A stretch of DNA of 64,000 nucleotides from Sphingomonas zeae (GCF_014197135.1 NZ_JACIFA010000001.1:1-64000), one strand, 5' to 3'. Positions 51,630 to 62,850 are shown, counted from the stretch's first letter. Translations and numbers: made by a program. The notes: generated by a model from the letters alone, not told the origin.

Positions 51630-52082
51630 ATGCTCAAGGAATTTCGCGCCTTCATCGCGCGGGGCAATGTCTTGGACCTGGCGGTGGCGGTGATCATCGG
51701 GGCGGCGTTCAGCAAGATCGTGACGTCGCTGACCGACGACGTGTTGATGCCGGTGATCGGCAAGGTTTTCGGCGGGCTGGATTTCTCCAGCTATTTTCTG
51801 CGCATGGGGCCGGTGCCCGCGACCTATACCGGTTCGCTGACCGATTATGCCGCGCTGAAGAAGGCGGGGGTGCCGCTGCTGGGATATGGCGCGTTCGTGA
51901 CGCAGGCGGTCAATTTCGTGATCGTCGCCTTCATCATCTTCCTGCTCGTTCGCACGGTGAACCGCGCGACCGCCCTGTTCGAGCATGAAAAGGCCAAGGC
52001 GGCCGAGGAGCCCAAGGCCGAACCGGCCGATGTCGCGCTGCTTCGCGAAATCCGCGACGAACTGCGCGCGCGGCGGGGGTAA
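51630..52082 (+). CDS. mscL: Large-conductance mechanosensitive channel
   Basis: 150 residues. N-terminal amphipathic helix and TM1 MLKEFRAFIARGNVLDLAVA then VIIGAAFSKIVTSLTDDVLMPVIG; TM2 AFVTQAVNFVIVAFIIFLLV; the C-terminal helix ends in DVALLREIRDELRAR. It opens under turgor stress to release solutes. Ribosome site AAGGGAGCG is strong. Divergent from lemA over 106 bp. Confidence 0.96.
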   Translation: MLKEFRAFIARGNVLDLAVAVIIGAAFSKIVTSLTDDVLMPVIGKVFGGLDFSSYFLRMGPVPATYTGSLTDYAALKKAGVPLLGYGAFVTQAVNFVIVAFIIFLLVRTVNRATALFEHEKAKAAEEPKAEPADVALLREIRDELRARRG

Positions 52083-52095
52083 GGACATCTCCCGT

Positions 52096-52118
52096 TCCTC
52101 CCCTGCAAGGGGGGGAAG
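52096..52118. repeat. Half REP palindrome after mscL
   Basis: TTCCTCCCCTGCA followed by AGGGGGGGAA: a single arm of the REP-type elements at 55833 and 11142, without the rest. Confidence 0.6.
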
Positions 52119-52126
52119 TGACGTGT

Positions 52127-52558
52127 TTATGCCGCCGCCAGCTTTCGGGCGGTGGCGTCCGCCAGGCTGGTGCCGTCGAGAATCCGCGCCGTCTCGTCGC
52201 GCACCCGCATCATCGCGTGGCGGATGGCGCAGTCAGCTTCGCTCTTGCAGTCATTGCAGGGGCGATAGGCGGTCCGGCTGACGCAAGGGACAAGCGCCAG
52301 CGGCCCTTCGATCGTGCGGATGATGTCGCCCAGCGAGATCAGATGCGCAGGCCGCGCCAGGCGGTATCCGCCCATCTTGCCCCGCTGGCTATCGAGCAGC
52401 TGCGCGCCTTTCAGGTCGGCGAGAATCAGCTCCAGGAACTTGCGAGGCACATTGGCCTCGGCCGCAATGCGCGTCATCGATGTCGGCGGACCGGCAGGCG
52501 GCATCTCTGCGAGGAACAGCATCGCGCGCAGCGCATAACGGGACCGCTGGGTCAACAT
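52127..52558 (-). CDS. Rrf2-family transcriptional regulator
   Basis: 143 residues. Winged HTH (RSRYALRAMLFLA, IAAEANVPRKFLELILADLK, GYRLARPAHLISLGDIIRTI) and a cysteine cluster PCVSRTAYRPCNDCKSEADC with Cys92, 101, 104 and 110, consistent with an Fe-S cofactor (RirA/NsrR/IscR-like). Signal could be iron, NO or redox. Start at ATG 52558 follows GGAAG by 5 bases; an upstream ATG at 52570 is also in frame. Read away from ssrA, with the ssrA promoter only about 40 bp from its start codon. Confidence 0.88.
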   Translation of the reverse strand: MLTQRSRYALRAMLFLAEMPPAGPPTSMTRIAAEANVPRKFLELILADLKGAQLLDSQRGKMGGYRLARPAHLISLGDIIRTIEGPLALVPCVSRTAYRPCNDCKSEADCAIRHAMMRVRDETARILDGTSLADATARKLAAA

Positions 52559-52599
52559 GGCCGCTTCCATGGACCCAAAATAGGGCGAGCGAAAGGCAT

Positions 52600-52628
52600 T
52601 TGCGTAAAAGCCAGAGGCTACCTATATC
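52600..52628 (+). promoter_or_regulatory. Predicted sigma70-type promoter of ssrA
   Basis: TTGCGT (52600-52605) and TATATC (52623-52628) with 17 bases between; transcription should start near 52635, at the foot of a GCCGGGT/ACCCGGC hairpin. Confidence 0.7.
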
Positions 52629-52634
52629 CGTCTT

Positions 52635-52985
52635 GCCGGGTTTCACCCGGCTATGACGATAAACTGCGGCGAGTAATAGACGCAGCGGACCCGGGGGCAG
52701 TACCCGGCGGCTCCACCATAAGGTGGTGTATCTGGACACCGTTTCTGACGGGGCCGAACCAGGATCGACGTGTGTTGAAAAGCGCTGTTTTCGTTCGGAA
52801 TGGGACCACCGCAACGGCCCATTACACACAAGTGCCAACGATAACGAAGCACTCGCGATTGCGGCGTAATTGAGGGCCTCACGGCCTGAGATTACACCAA
52901 AATAGCGCGGTCGGACCCCACCGGGCAACAGAAGGGGATTCCAGCGGTACGGGGAGCACCGGGCAACAGAAGCTCCCCACTTTCC
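52635..52985 (+). ncRNA. ssrA: tmRNA, circularly permuted two-piece alphaproteobacterial type
   Basis: The acceptor piece comes first: T-arm CCGGG-GGCAGTA-CCCGG, then CGGCTCC, discriminator A and encoded CCA (52716-52718). After an intervening stretch (52719-52749), the coding piece begins GGGGCCG at 52750, which pairs with CGGCTCC including a G3:U70-type wobble, the alanine identity signal. The tag reading frame is GCC AAC GAT AAC GAA GCA, CTC GCG ATT GCG GCG and TAA (52834-52869), giving ANDNEALAIAA. Hairpins with GGGCAACAGAAG repeats follow, as in pseudoknots. tmRNA with SmpB rescues stalled ribosomes; the tag routes products to ClpXP. The ends of the RNA are approximate. Confidence 0.93.
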
Positions 52986-53151
52986 CCGATTTTGATGTGA
53001 TGGTGGGCGCTGGGCACCTTGCCAGCTAGCCCCAACCTCCGTTCGCACTGAGCGAAGTCAAAGTGCGCGGGTTGCGCTTGCGGCGACACGGGGGCGTGGC
53101 CTTCGGCGCCGCTCAGGCTGAACGGGGGTTGGGGGTATTTGAAGGGCTAGT

Positions 53152-55740
<2,589 letters not shown>

Positions 55741-56038
55741 TGAAACGTGTTTTCCAGAATCGGGCTAGGCGGCGGTATGGATAGCGCCGATGCGCTAAGG
55801 CGATCGGGCTAGGGAGAACCAACATTCATTTCATTCCTCCCCTGGAAGGGGAGGTGGCAGGCCGAAGGCCTGACGGAGGGGTGTCCCGGCCTGAGGAGTC
55901 GGTCAACGATCACGACCGGGGACACCCCTCCACCATGCTGTGCATGGTCCCCCTCCCCTTGCAGGGGAGGAATTGAAGGGGGACTGAATGTCGATCTGCC
56001 CGAGGTCAAGGCCCAATGGCGGCCGAAGGGGTAAGCGA
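55741..56038. other. Gap between mutS and the small gene, with REP element
   Basis: 298 bp. No protein gene; 55833-55973 is a REP-type element. The remaining part near 55741-55832 should contain the mutS promoter, which was not found with confidence. Confidence 0.6.
55833..55973. repeat. REP-type pair (Z then inverted Y)
   Basis: Starts ATTCCTCCCCTGG, ends CAGGGGAGGAAT. The left unit is Z type: GGGGAGGTGGCAGG, loop, CCTGACGGAGGGG; the right unit is an inverted Y: CCCCTCCACCAT, GCTGTGC loop, ATGGTCCCCCTCCCC. Spacer of about 40 bp contains a second small inverted pair (GTGTCCCGG / CCGGGGACAC). Confidence 0.88.
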
Positions 56039-56224
56039 TCAACTGTTCGCTGCGAGCCATTCGCGAAACGGCACCCGTTCCGGTGTACCCCATGTTTGCA
56101 GCCAACGCGCAACGACCGCGTGCTCGTAATAGCGTCCAGCCCCAAAATCCGCCCATGCCCGTAGGTCCGCAGCGTATTCCGCCTGTTGGTCATGGCGCTC
56201 GAAAATGCCGGGCTCATGCTCCAT
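56039..56224 (-). CDS. Small antitoxin-like protein
   Basis: 61 residues: the front half is acidic/helical (MEHEPGIFERHDQQAEYAAD), and the end GRYYEHAVVARWLQTWGT resembles the C-terminal half of CopG/ParD-type antitoxins that read xxHxxVxxWLxTWGT. AAGG is 8 bases before the ATG. No toxin gene (ParE/RelE) is seen on either side. The N-terminal DNA-binding strand of CopG proteins is not obvious, so it could also be an unrelated small protein. Confidence 0.5.
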   Translation of the reverse strand: MEHEPGIFERHDQQAEYAADLRAWADFGAGRYYEHAVVARWLQTWGTPERVPFREWLAANS

Positions 56225-56356
56225 GGCCGACCTTATACGGCTGATGGCTTGCCTTGCCTAGGGCAGCAAAAGTCGCGCGCGACAGGGTTGTCAGCCGGAA
56301 CCGAAAGCTTCAAGAGCCGTAGCGTCCCTCTATCCACAGCATCGAAGGCCGCGCGC

Positions 56357-58615
56357 ATGACCGACGAACCCACCGACCAGTTTTCCGAGCGCGAGGCCCT
56401 GCTGTTCCATTCCGAGGGACGCCCCGGCAAGATCGAGATCATCGCGTCCAAGCCGATGGCGACGCAGCGCGACCTGGCGCTGGCCTATTCGCCCGGCGTC
56501 GCGGTGCCGGTGCTCGCCATCGCCGAAGACCCCGCCACCGCCTATGACTATACCGCCAAGGGCAATCTCGTCGCGGTCATCTCCAACGGCACCGCCATCC
56601 TGGGCCTGGGCAATCTGGGCGCGCTCGCGTCCAAGCCGGTGATGGAGGGCAAGGCGGTGCTCTTCAAGCGGTTCGCCGACGTCGACTCGATCGATATCGA
56701 GCTGAAGACCGAGGATGTCGACCGGATCATCGACGCGATCGAGTTGATGGAGCCGAGCTTCGGCGGCATCAACCTGGAGGACATCAAGGCCCCCGAATGC
56801 TTCATCATCGAGCAGACGCTGCGCGAGCGGATGAACATCCCGGTCTTCCATGACGACCAGCACGGCACCGCGATCATCTGCGCGGCGGGGCTTATCAACG
56901 CCTGTCTGCTGACCAAGCGGCGGTTGGACGAGATCAAGGTCGTGGTCAACGGCGCGGGCGCGGCGGCGATCGCCTGTACCGAGCTGATGAAGGCGATGGG
57001 CGTCCGCCACGAAAACGTCATCATGTGCGACCGCACCGGCGTGATCTATCAGGGCCGCGAGGACATCAACCAGTGGCAGTCGGCGCACGCCGCCGCCACC
57101 GACCGCCGCACCCTGACCGAGGCGCTGTCGGGCGCGGACGTGTTCCTGGGCCTGTCGGCGGCGGGCGCGCTTAAGCCCGAGATGGTCAAGGACATGGCGC
57201 CCTCGCCGATCATCTTCGCCATGGCCAATCCGGAACCGGAGATCCGCCCCGAACTCGCCAAGGCGGCGCGACCCGACGCGATCGTCGCGACCGGGCGTTC
57301 GGACTATCCGAACCAGGTCAACAACGTCATCGGCTTCCCCTTCATCTTCCGCGGTGCGCTCGACGTGCGCGCGACCGGCATCAATGACGAGATGAAGATC
57401 GCTGCCGCCAACGCCATCGCCGAACTGGCGCGCCAGCGCGTGCCCGAGGAAGTCGCGCTGGCTTACGGCACGCAGCACACATTCGGCCCCGAATACATCA
57501 TTCCCGCGCCGTTCGACCCGCGCCTGATGGAACTGGTCCCCTCTGCGGTGGCCAAGGCGGCGATGGATTCGGGCGTGGCGACGCGGCCGATCCTCGACAT
57601 GGAGGCCTATCGCCAGAAGCTGCGCGCGCGTCTCAACCCGACCACCTCGGTGCTGACGCTGGCTTATGAAGGTGCCCGTGCGCATCCCAAGCGCGTGCTG
57701 TTCGCCGAGGGCGAGGAGGAAGTCGTGCTGCGCGCCGCCATCGCCTTCAAGGAAGGCGGTTACGGCACCCCGGTGCTGGTCGGGCGCGACGACGTCTATG
57801 ACCGCCTCAAGGCGCTGGGCGTCACCAACCCCAAGGAATATGAGGTCCACAACAGCCGCACCTCGGAGATGGTGCCGCAGATGGTCGACTTCCTGTACGA
57901 ACGGCTCCAGCGGCGTGGCTATCTGCGTCGTGATGCCGAGCGGCTCATCAACCAGGATCGCAACATCTTCGGCTCGGTGATGCTGCAACTGGGGCAGGCC
58001 GATGCGATGATCACCGGCATCACCCGCACCTATGCCCAGAGCTTCCGCGAAATCCGCCGGGTGATCGATCCGGTCGACGGCAAGGTGCCGTTCGGTATCC
58101 ATCTGCTGGTGGGTCAGAGCCACACCGTCTTCATCGCCGACACCACGGTCAACGAGCGTCCCTCGGGCGAGGAGCTGGCCGACATCGCCGAGCGCACCGC
58201 CGCGGTGGCGCGTCGCATGGGGCATGAGCCGCGCGTGGCCTTCCTGTCCTACTCCACCTTCGGCAACCCCGAAGGCCAGTGGATCGACAATGTCCGCGAC
58301 GGTGTGGCGGCGCTCGACAAGCGGCAGGTTGGTTTCGAATATGAGGGCGACATGGCCCCCGACGTCGCGCTGAACCCCAAGCAGATGGCGAATTTCCCCT
58401 TCTCGCGCCTGTCGGGGCCAGCGAATGTGCTCATCATGCCGGGGCTTCAGTCGGCGAACATCTCGGCCAAGCTGCTGCGCGAGCTGGGCGGCGACAGCAT
58501 GATCGGCCCGATGCTGATTGGCATGGAAAAGCCGGTGCAGATCGCACCGATGACCTCGACCGCGGGCGATCTCGTCACGCTGGCGGTGCTGGCGGCGGGC
58601 GGCATCGCGCGCTGA
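56357..58615 (+). CDS. maeB: NADP-dependent malic enzyme (MaeB type)
   Basis: 752 residues, the long malic enzyme with a C-terminal phosphotransacetylase-like domain. The malic enzyme part (about 1-420) has YTAKGNLVAVISNGTAILGLGNLGALASKPVMEGKAVLFK, HDDQHGTAI and the NADP fold VVNGAGAAAIACTELM. The PTA-like domain (about 430-752) has LFAEGEEEVVLRAA and PMTSTAGDLVTLAV. It decarboxylates malate to pyruvate with NADP; the tail is regulatory, binding acetyl-CoA in E. coli MaeB, rather than catalytic. Start at ATG 56357 gives MTDEPTDQFSEREALLFH. A terminator follows. Confidence 0.96.
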   Translation: MTDEPTDQFSEREALLFHSEGRPGKIEIIASKPMATQRDLALAYSPGVAVPVLAIAEDPATAYDYTAKGNLVAVISNGTAILGLGNLGALASKPVMEGKAVLFKRFADVDSIDIELKTEDVDRIIDAIELMEPSFGGINLEDIKAPECFIIEQTLRERMNIPVFHDDQHGTAIICAAGLINACLLTKRRLDEIKVVVNGAGAAAIACTELMKAMGVRHENVIMCDRTGVIYQGREDINQWQSAHAAATDRRTLTEALSGADVFLGLSAAGALKPEMVKDMAPSPIIFAMANPEPEIRPELAKAARPDAIVATGRSDYPNQVNNVIGFPFIFRGALDVRATGINDEMKIAAANAIAELARQRVPEEVALAYGTQHTFGPEYIIPAPFDPRLMELVPSAVAKAAMDSGVATRPILDMEAYRQKLRARLNPTTSVLTLAYEGARAHPKRVLFAEGEEEVVLRAAIAFKEGGYGTPVLVGRDDVYDRLKALGVTNPKEYEVHNSRTSEMVPQMVDFLYERLQRRGYLRRDAERLINQDRNIFGSVMLQLGQADAMITGITRTYAQSFREIRRVIDPVDGKVPFGIHLLVGQSHTVFIADTTVNERPSGEELADIAERTAAVARRMGHEPRVAFLSYSTFGNPEGQWIDNVRDGVAALDKRQVGFEYEGDMAPDVALNPKQMANFPFSRLSGPANVLIMPGLQSANISAKLLRELGGDSMIGPMLIGMEKPVQIAPMTSTAGDLVTLAVLAAGGIAR

Positions 58616-58636
58616 TCTCCGGGGATCGGTAGGAAA

Positions 58637-58673
58637 GGGGCTGGGCAGCGAGAGGCTGCCCGGCCCTTTTTTT
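58637..58673 (+). terminator. Rho-independent terminator after maeB
   Basis: GGGGCTGGGCAGC pairs with GCTGCCCGGCCC around GAGAG, followed by seven T. The repeat element starts immediately after. Confidence 0.93.
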
Positions 58674-58800
58674 ATCCTCCCCGGTACGGGGAGGGGGACC
58701 ATGCGAAGCATGGTGGAGGGGGATGGCCGCCAGGGAAGCACCTTTACGAAGCCCCCTCCGTCAGGGCTTCGCCCTGCCACCTCCCCGTGCCGGGGAGGAT
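58674..58800. repeat. REP-type pair (Y then inverted Z)
   Basis: Starts ATCCTCCCCGG, ends CCGGGGAGGAT. Left unit Y: GGGGAGGGGGACCAT, GCGAAGC, ATGGTGGAGGGGG. Right unit inverted Z: CCCCCTCCGTCAGGGCTTCG then CCCTGCCACCTCCCC. Lies directly after the maeB terminator, 124 bp before the receptor start. Confidence 0.92.
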
Positions 58801-58923
58801 CGTGCCCCCAAAGCCACAACGCCACCCCGTCACAAACCGGTCATTACGCTGTCGCGACGGTGTCACGCCGCGACCCCATGCGCCCGCTCCATTGGGTTAA
58901 CAAGCCATATGGGGACCAAGTTC

Positions 58924-61314
58924 ATGGTGAAGTTTTTGATCGGTGCCGCGCCGCTGGCGCTGATCGCATCGGGCGCGTCGGCGCAAACGCTGCCCGTGCA
59001 AGCCGTCGTCACGGGCGCCGCCGCCGATCCGGTCGCGGCCGATCCCGTGTCCCCCGAGGGCGAGCAGGCCAATGTCCCCGCCGATGTCGTCGTGCTCGGT
59101 TTCGGCCAGAGCCGCCAGGTCCAGACCGTCACCGCCGCCGATCTCGACCGCCTGACCCCCGGCACCTCGCCGCTCAAGGCGATCTCGAAGCTGCCCGGCG
59201 TCAATTTCCAGTCGGCCGATCCCTTCGGCGCCTATGAATGGTCGACCAGCATCACGCTTCGCGGCTTCAGCCAGAATCAGCTGGGCTTCACGCTCGACGG
59301 CGTTCCGCTCGGCGATATGAGCTATGGCCCGACCAACGGCCTGCACATCAGCCGCGCGATCATCTCCGAAAACATCGCCTCGACCAGCGTCGCGCAGGGC
59401 GCGGGGGCGCTGGGCACCGCGTCGACCAGCAACCTGGGCGGCACCATCCAGTTCACCAGCCGCGCCCCGTCCGATCAGGCCGGCATTGCCGCCTCGGGCA
59501 CCTATGGCAGCAACGACACGGCCCGCGCCTTCGTTCGCGCCGACAGCGGTGATCTGGGCGGCGGGCTCAAGGGCTATCTGAGCTACGCCTATCTGACCAC
59601 CGACAAGTGGAAGGGCTATGGCAGCCAGCGTCAGCATCAGGCCAATGCCAAGATCGTCAAGGATTTCGACGGCCGAGGCTCGATCACCGGCTTCTTCAAC
59701 TTCTCTGATCGCCGAGAGAATGACTATCAGGACCTGAGCCTCGATATCCTCAAACGGCGCGGCTATTATAACGACAACATCACCAACAATTATCCGCTCG
59801 CCATCCTCTATGCCAAGCAGGCGACCAACGGTGCGGCGGCGGCGGCCTATGCCAAGGCCAATAACGGCTCGCTGACGGGCTTCACCGCGCCCTATGCCGG
59901 CGTGCAGATCGGCCTGCCGACGGGCATCACGCTGGACGACGGCTATTATGATGCCGCGGGTCTGCGTCGCGATTATCTGGGCGGGATCACCTTCGACGCC
60001 AAGCTGACCGAGAACCTGTCGCTGACCTCGACCAGCTATTATCACCATAACAAGGGCCAGGGGTCGTGGATCACGCCTTATAACCCGACCATGGCGGGCG
60101 CGCCCAACGCGGACGGCACGCCGATCACCAACCCGGCGCCGCTGTCCTTCCGCACCACCGAATACAGCCTCGACCGGGCGGGGACGATCGCCAAGCTGGC
60201 GCTGACCACGGGGGCCAACAAGCTGGAGCTGACCGGCTGGTATGAGAGCAACACGCTGCATCAGGCGCGTCGCCTCTATGGTATGACCGACACCGCGACG
60301 CCCAATCGCAACGCACTGGATTTCCAGCAGAACCCGATGTCGACGACCTGGAACGGGAAGTACGATACCGAGACGCTGCAATATTCGGTCGGCGACACGC
60401 TCGACATCGGCCAAGTGACGCTGAACGGCGGGTGGAAGGGCGTGCGCGTGCGGAACCAGGCCAATGTGCTGGCGGGCTCGCTGGCGCGTGGCAAGATCCA
60501 GAGCGAGGACTGGTTCCTGCCGCAGGTCGGTGCGGTGCTGCACCTGGGCAACCAGGCGGAGGTCTTCGCCAGCTATACCGAAAATATGCGCGCCTTCATC
60601 GCCGCCGCGACCGCGGCGCCCTTCTCGATCACCCAGGCCGCGTTCGATGCGGTCCGGAACACCGTGCGCCCCGAAAAGTCGAAAACGGCCGAGGGCGGTG
60701 TGCGCTATCGCACCGGCGGGTTGCAGCTGTCGGCGACCGGTTATTATATCGACTTCTCGGACCGTCTGCTGACCTACTCGATCGGCACCGCGATCCAGGG
60801 CATTCCGCCGACGCTGAACAATGTCGGCGGCGTGGAAAGCTATGGTGCGGAAGTTTCGGCCTTTTATCGCCTGACCCCGGCCCTGTCGGCGCTGGCGAGC
60901 TATTCCTACAACCATGCCACCTATCAGCAGACGGTACGCGACGGGCAGGGCAATCTGCTGGCGGAAAAGGGTCGCTATGTCGTTGGTCAGCCGCAGGACA
61001 TGGTGAAGGGCGAACTGGTCTATGACGACAGCCATATCTTCGGCCGGGTCGGCGCGGACTATATGTCGAAACGCTACTTCACCTATCTGAACGACCAGTC
61101 GGTCGATGGCCGCGTCCTGGTCGATGCCAGCATCGGCTATCGTTTCCCGTCGGAATGGGGCGGCTTCTCGATCGAGGGCAGCGTGACCAACCTGACCGAC
61201 AAGAAATATATCGCGACCGTCGGCACCAACGGCTTTACCGCCAGCGGCGACAACCAGACGCTGCTGGCGGGCGCGCCGCGCCAGTGGTTCGTGACGTTGA
61301 AGAAGGGGTTCTGA
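58924..61314 (+). CDS. TonB-dependent outer-membrane receptor
   Basis: About 796 residues. Signal peptide MVKFLIGAAPLALIASGASAQ, then a plug domain with the family's PLKAISKLPGVNFQSADPFG, ITLRGFSQNQLGFTLDGVPLGD, and STSNLGGTIQFTSR, and a 22-strand barrel ending in GAPRQWFVTLKKGF with the final Phe. It imports a scarce ligand using energy from TonB; ligand unknown (no siderophore, vitamin or sugar genes beside it). I prefer the ATG at 58924, with GGGGA upstream; an ATG at 58909 in frame adds five residues. No riboswitch was recognised in the leader. Confidence 0.88.
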   Translation: MVKFLIGAAPLALIASGASAQTLPVQAVVTGAAADPVAADPVSPEGEQANVPADVVVLGFGQSRQVQTVTAADLDRLTPGTSPLKAISKLPGVNFQSADPFGAYEWSTSITLRGFSQNQLGFTLDGVPLGDMSYGPTNGLHISRAIISENIASTSVAQGAGALGTASTSNLGGTIQFTSRAPSDQAGIAASGTYGSNDTARAFVRADSGDLGGGLKGYLSYAYLTTDKWKGYGSQRQHQANAKIVKDFDGRGSITGFFNFSDRRENDYQDLSLDILKRRGYYNDNITNNYPLAILYAKQATNGAAAAAYAKANNGSLTGFTAPYAGVQIGLPTGITLDDGYYDAAGLRRDYLGGITFDAKLTENLSLTSTSYYHHNKGQGSWITPYNPTMAGAPNADGTPITNPAPLSFRTTEYSLDRAGTIAKLALTTGANKLELTGWYESNTLHQARRLYGMTDTATPNRNALDFQQNPMSTTWNGKYDTETLQYSVGDTLDIGQVTLNGGWKGVRVRNQANVLAGSLARGKIQSEDWFLPQVGAVLHLGNQAEVFASYTENMRAFIAAATAAPFSITQAAFDAVRNTVRPEKSKTAEGGVRYRTGGLQLSATGYYIDFSDRLLTYSIGTAIQGIPPTLNNVGGVESYGAEVSAFYRLTPALSALASYSYNHATYQQTVRDGQGNLLAEKGRYVVGQPQDMVKGELVYDDSHIFGRVGADYMSKRYFTYLNDQSVDGRVLVDASIGYRFPSEWGGFSIEGSVTNLTDKKYIATVGTNGFTASGDNQTLLAGAPRQWFVTLKKGF

Positions 61315-61339
61315 TAGAGAACCATATTATCCCGTGACG

Positions 61340-61444
61340 CTCCCCTCCCGCAAGCGGGAGGGGATGGGGGAGGGCAGGGAGGCTCACCGAGCCTGTCGCT
61401 CGCGGCCTCGCCCTCCCCAAACCCTCCCCCTGCCGGGAGAGGGG
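61340..61444. repeat. REP-like palindrome, variant type
   Basis: CTCCCCTCCCGCAAGCGGGA opens it and CCCCTGCCGGGAGAGGGGC closes it; inside are GGGAGGGC and the inverse GCCCTCCCC. It lies between the converging receptor and Hsp70 genes. It differs from the Y/Z units in the spacer. A half copy (CCCCTCCTGCGAGCCGGAGA) is at 62811-62834. Confidence 0.7.
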
Positions 61445-61447
61445 CTT

Positions 61448-62731
61448 TCACACAGCCCAGGCCCCGATATCCGCCTGCTCGCCGATCAGCGCCAGGCCAT
61501 GCGCGATCGAGGTGAGTTCGCCGCCCGTCGCGATCTTCCTCTCCCCGAAGCGGGCCTCGAACATCCGCCGGATCGCGGGCATCAGGGAGGTGCCGCCGGT
61601 CAGGAACACCCGGTCGATCGCTCCCGCCTCGGTCGCCGCCGCCGTCAGCGCCCGGTCGACCGCCTGCTCGATCCGCGCGAGGTCGGGGGCGATCCAGGCC
61701 TCGAAATCGGCGCGTTTCACGTCCGCTTCGATCGACAGGCCACCGCCTTCGAAGTGGAAAAGGGCGTCGTCGGCGGCGGAAAGATCGCGCTTCACCCGGC
61801 CGACCGCGTCGTACAGGCGATAGCCCTGCTCCTCCTCGATGATCGCGATCATCCGCCCGATCGCATCCGGATCGATGGCGGCGCGGCGCAATTTCTCCAG
61901 CTCGGCCAGCGTCTTGCGATTGCGCATCAGCGCCAGGCGCGACCAGTCGCCGAAATCGGCGAAATAGCCGCGCGGAATCTCCAGTATCTTGTCGAACGAG
62001 CGATAGCGCCCGCCCGCGCCCAGCAGCGGCAGGACGAGGTGATCGATCAGCCGCTGGTCGAACCGATCGCCCGCAATGCCGACACCCGCATGGCCCAACG
62101 GTTCGCAACGGCGCGCGGCGCCGGGTGCGGCGATGCGCACCACGGAAAAGTCGCTGGTGCCGCCGCCGAAATCCGCGACCAGCACGGTCGCGGGTTCGGT
62201 GATCCGCGAGGCGTAGCTGAACGCCGCGCCCAGCGGTTCGTAGACATAGTGAATCTCCGCGCCCAGCCGCGCGAACATCGCGTCATAGCGCTGACGCGCC
62301 AGGGCTTCGTCGGGCCGGTGTCCGGCATATTCGACCGGCCGCCCGATGACGATCCGAGCCGCCTTGCCGTCGAGCGCGCCATCGCTGCGCGCGGCCATCC
62401 GGTCGAGGAACAGGCGGCCCAGTTCCTCGAAGCGATAGCGTTTGTCGAAGACGGTGGCGTGCTCGAACACGGGAGAGGCGGCGACCGACTTGAACGACTG
62501 GATGAACCGGCTGCCAGCTGGGAAATCGAGATATTCGGCGATCGCCCAGGGGCCGGCCTCGACCTCGATCCCGTCATCCTCCCAGAAGCAGAGCGCCGAG
62601 CGGAAAACGGGGTCTTCGCCCTGCGGGCTTTTGAGGGGGACGAGGTGCGACTCTCCGCCTGCGGCGCTGGCGACGACCGAGTTGGTGGTGCCGAAGTCGA
62701 TGCCAAGAATGGGGCGCAGGGAGTCGGTCAT
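61448..62731 (-). CDS. YegD-like Hsp70-family chaperone
   Basis: 427 residues, an actin-fold ATPase domain without the usual substrate-binding domain of DnaK. Phosphate loop GIDFGTTNSVVA at about residues 10-21, LVADFGGGTSDFSVVRIA (second phosphate loop), and FLTGGTSLMPAIRRM (adenosine). This is the YegD subfamily of Hsp70 homologues, with no J-protein near. Client is unknown. Starts at MTDSLRPILGID. The promoter lies in the 119 bp between it and the helicase gene. Confidence 0.9.
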   Translation of the reverse strand: MTDSLRPILGIDFGTTNSVVASAAGGESHLVPLKSPQGEDPVFRSALCFWEDDGIEVEAGPWAIAEYLDFPAGSRFIQSFKSVAASPVFEHATVFDKRYRFEELGRLFLDRMAARSDGALDGKAARIVIGRPVEYAGHRPDEALARQRYDAMFARLGAEIHYVYEPLGAAFSYASRITEPATVLVADFGGGTSDFSVVRIAAPGAARRCEPLGHAGVGIAGDRFDQRLIDHLVLPLLGAGGRYRSFDKILEIPRGYFADFGDWSRLALMRNRKTLAELEKLRRAAIDPDAIGRMIAIIEEEQGYRLYDAVGRVKRDLSAADDALFHFEGGGLSIEADVKRADFEAWIAPDLARIEQAVDRALTAAATEAGAIDRVFLTGGTSLMPAIRRMFEARFGERKIATGGELTSIAHGLALIGEQADIGAWAV

Positions 62732-62850
62732 GCGGCGTCCGCTACACGATGTTATGCGTCAGGATAGGGCTTTTGTTCCTGTGAAAGGACAAAGGCAATT
62801 CATGCGTTTCCCCTCCTGCGAGCCGGAGAGGGGCAAGGAATTCCTTCACA

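Larger units (their letters stand above)
52571..53151. other. Region between rrf2-type gene and mutS: ssrA, then repeats
   Basis: 581 bp without a protein gene. ssrA promoter and RNA occupy 52600-52985; from 53035 to 53135 there is a broken palindrome of the GTTCGCACTGAGCGAAGTC type (53042) and its inverse at about 53105-53125 (GCCGCTCAGGCTGAACGGG). Confidence 0.7.

Noticed and set aside
56330..58825. 831-codon minus-strand frame opposite maeB
   Set aside because: Shadow of the malic enzyme gene; it runs across the maeB terminator and the REP element, which a real gene would not.
58801..58923. Riboswitch (cobalamin or TPP) before the TonB receptor
   Set aside because: No B12-box or thi-box core was seen in the 120-bp leader.
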